This document shows, one piece after another, positions 63,029 through 64,000 of a stretch of DNA of 64,000 nt. This DNA is from Saprospiraceae bacterium. GTDB taxonomy: Bacteria > Bacteroidota > Bacteroidia > Chitinophagales > Saprospiraceae. The notes under the pieces were generated by a model. That model was given only the letters and a program-made list of their open reading frames with translations, had not been told where the DNA came from and did not search any database. The stretch spans positions 62,001 to 126,000 of the forward strand of contig JABARE010000020.1 in NCBI GenBank assembly GCA_019187365.1. Direction: 5' to 3'. Position numbers and translations under genes: made by a program. Position 1 is the stretch's first letter; each line of letters begins with the position of its first letter.

Positions 63029-63835
63029 ATGACGAATAAAACGAGGATCCTTTTCATTACCCAGGAGATGGATCCATACCTCGATTTGTCAGGGATCGGG
63101 TCCCTCATCCAGAAGTTACCGGCGTATGCGCAGGAAAACGGCATGGAGATCCGCATTTTGATGCCGCGCTTTGGGGTGATCAACGAGCGCCGCCACCGCC
63201 TCCACGAAGTGGTCAGGCTCTCCGGAATGAACATCATCATCAACGACGACGATTTCGCCCTGATCATCAAAGTAGCTTCGCTTCCAGGCTCGCGCATACA
63301 GGTCTATTTTCTCGACAACGACGAATTCTTCAAGCGAAAATCCGTATTCGCCGATGAAGCGGGACAATTGCACTCCGACAACCAGGACCGCATGGTCTTT
63401 TTTTGCAAAGGGGCGCTCGAGACGGTGCGCAAATTTGGATGGCCTCCCGATATCGTGCATTGTCACGGATGGATGACCAGCCTCATCCCCTTTTATCTGA
63501 AAACCAGCTACAAGAACGACCCGGTTTTCAAGCATTCCAAAGTGGTATTCTCGGTATACGACCAAAACATCGAATCGAGTTTTACAGAAGACTTTCTTAA
63601 AAAAGCCGCCATCAATAACCTCAAACCCGAGCAACTGCTTGCGTATCGCAACGGAACCGGTATCACCCTCGATAAAGGAGCCATTCAATACGCCGACGGC
63701 ATCATCCAGGGAAGTCCGCAGATCGGTCAAGGCGCGGAATCAGCCATCCAGGCTTCGGAAAAGCCGTTCCTGCGAACCGAAGGGGAAGAATATTTGCCCA
63801 GCTACATGGAGTTTTACAAGAATCTCGTACAGTAG
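63029..63835 (+). CDS. Glycogen/starch synthase-like protein, N-terminal half only
   Basis: A 268-residue protein that matches only the first Rossmann half of GT5 glycogen synthases: ILFITQEMDPYLD at the front, ILMPRFGVINERRHRLHEVV near 43-62, VYFLDNDEFFKRKSVF near 94, DIVHCHGWMTSLIPFYLK near 142, VFSVYDQNIESSF near 174, and YADGIIQGSP near 220. The C-terminal catalytic half is absent and the usual KxGG substrate motif after the first strand reads DLSGIGS here. So it probably does not make glycogen. From memory such short proteins are common in Bacteroidota just ahead of a DUF4270 gene, as here. Confidence 0.82.
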   Translation: MTNKTRILFITQEMDPYLDLSGIGSLIQKLPAYAQENGMEIRILMPRFGVINERRHRLHEVVRLSGMNIIINDDDFALIIKVASLPGSRIQVYFLDNDEFFKRKSVFADEAGQLHSDNQDRMVFFCKGALETVRKFGWPPDIVHCHGWMTSLIPFYLKTSYKNDPVFKHSKVVFSVYDQNIESSFTEDFLKKAAINNLKPEQLLAYRNGTGITLDKGAIQYADGIIQGSPQIGQGAESAIQASEKPFLRTEGEEYLPSYMEFYKNLVQ

Positions 63836-63879
63836 CGCGTTTGAACCGGATGGGATTTGCAAAAAAAATCCAGGGCGCT

Positions 63880-64000
63880 ATGAAAAAGCACGGTTGGGCT
63901 GCGGCATTGTATTTGATCCTTTCCGCTACGGGATGTAACGATTTTGATTCTTTTGGCTCGGACCTGCTCGACACGGGCTGGATCAACGCCAAAGCCGACG
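63880..64000 (+). CDS. DUF4270 lipoprotein, N-terminal part (cut by window edge)
   Basis: Forty codons are visible: signal KHGWAAALYLILSATGC with a lipid-attached Cys near 19, then NDFDSFGSDLLDTGWINAK, which fits the start of DUF4270 proteins. Function unknown; the family is a Bacteroidota outer-membrane lipoprotein. An in-frame ATG at 63850 is the other possible start. It follows the starch-synthase-like gene by about 45 bases and is likely cotranscribed. Confidence 0.65.
   Translation, partial: MKKHGWAAALYLILSATGCNDFDSFGSDLLDTGWINAKAD

Noticed and set aside
1..64000. tRNA, rRNA, CRISPR array or insertion sequence
   Set aside because: I read the intergenic gaps for cloverleaf ends, repeat-spacer patterns and transposase frames and found none.

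Overview
The window comes from a member of the Bacteroidota. The lineage looks like Saprospiria or a relative, but that placement is inference from gene content only. The main markers are a GldB gliding lipoprotein, a PorV/PorQ-family barrel, a protein with a C-terminal type IX secretion (T9SS) sorting domain, a SusC-like TonB receptor, a carB gene without the allosteric domain, and many copies of the Bacteroidota -7 promoter box TAnnTTTG just ahead of start codons. Gene density is high. I see no rRNA, tRNA, CRISPR array, insertion sequence or prophage. Both edges cut a gene: dnaX on the left and a DUF4270 lipoprotein on the right.

Layout. 1-12.7 kb is mostly housekeeping: dnaX, nadE, an Nfu iron-sulfur protein, exonuclease III, a 36-residue membrane peptide, nadC with an outer-membrane barrel gene, gldB, tatA, a Skp/OmpH chaperone, AMP nucleosidase, carB and a D-2-hydroxyacid dehydrogenase. 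12.8-21.6 kb is a three-gene surface module: a TonB receptor, a 1332-residue secreted protein and a PorV-like barrel. 21.7-25 kb holds greA, a HIT protein, ruvC, a flippase-like membrane protein and a DUF3108 protein. 25-33 kb, mostly minus strand, holds an FtsX-type ABC transporter with a histidine-rich loop and a DUF3299-like partner, an Omp28-like T9SS cargo, lpxH and 3-hydroxyanthranilate dioxygenase, followed by a divergent M14 peptidase.

33-42 kb, plus strand, runs yebC, a TMTC-like glycosyltransferase with TPRs, a GH3/serine-hydrolase fusion, a LolC-like permease, a small Bacteroidota protein and two cyclophilins (one fused to a PKD domain). 42-52.8 kb holds a TPR protein, an EamA exporter, uvrD/pcrA, a DUF1624 acyltransferase-like protein, an AbgT transporter, a histidine kinase and pckA. 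52.9-60 kb, minus strand, holds an Ig-like lipoprotein-lptB-two small lipoproteins operon, a glycosyltransferase with a membrane protein, an ABC exporter and radC. 60.2-64 kb, plus strand, holds a conserved hypothetical, RNase R, a truncated starch-synthase-like protein and the start of a DUF4270 gene.

Links between genes. HAAO makes the precursor of quinolinate, NadC turns quinolinate into nicotinate mononucleotide, and NadE finishes NAD+, so three steps of tryptophan-derived NAD+ synthesis lie within 31 kb but not in one operon. Envelope functions dominate the rest: LpxH, LptB, LolC-like, TatA, Skp, periplasmic cyclophilins, T9SS-related proteins and peptidoglycan-type hydrolases. The points most worth a second look are the TonB/giant protein/PorV triad, the His-rich ABC operon under a long palindrome that recurs after pckA, the starch-synthase-like protein without its substrate motif, and a set of genes whose promoter box lies only 4-9 bases from the start codon.
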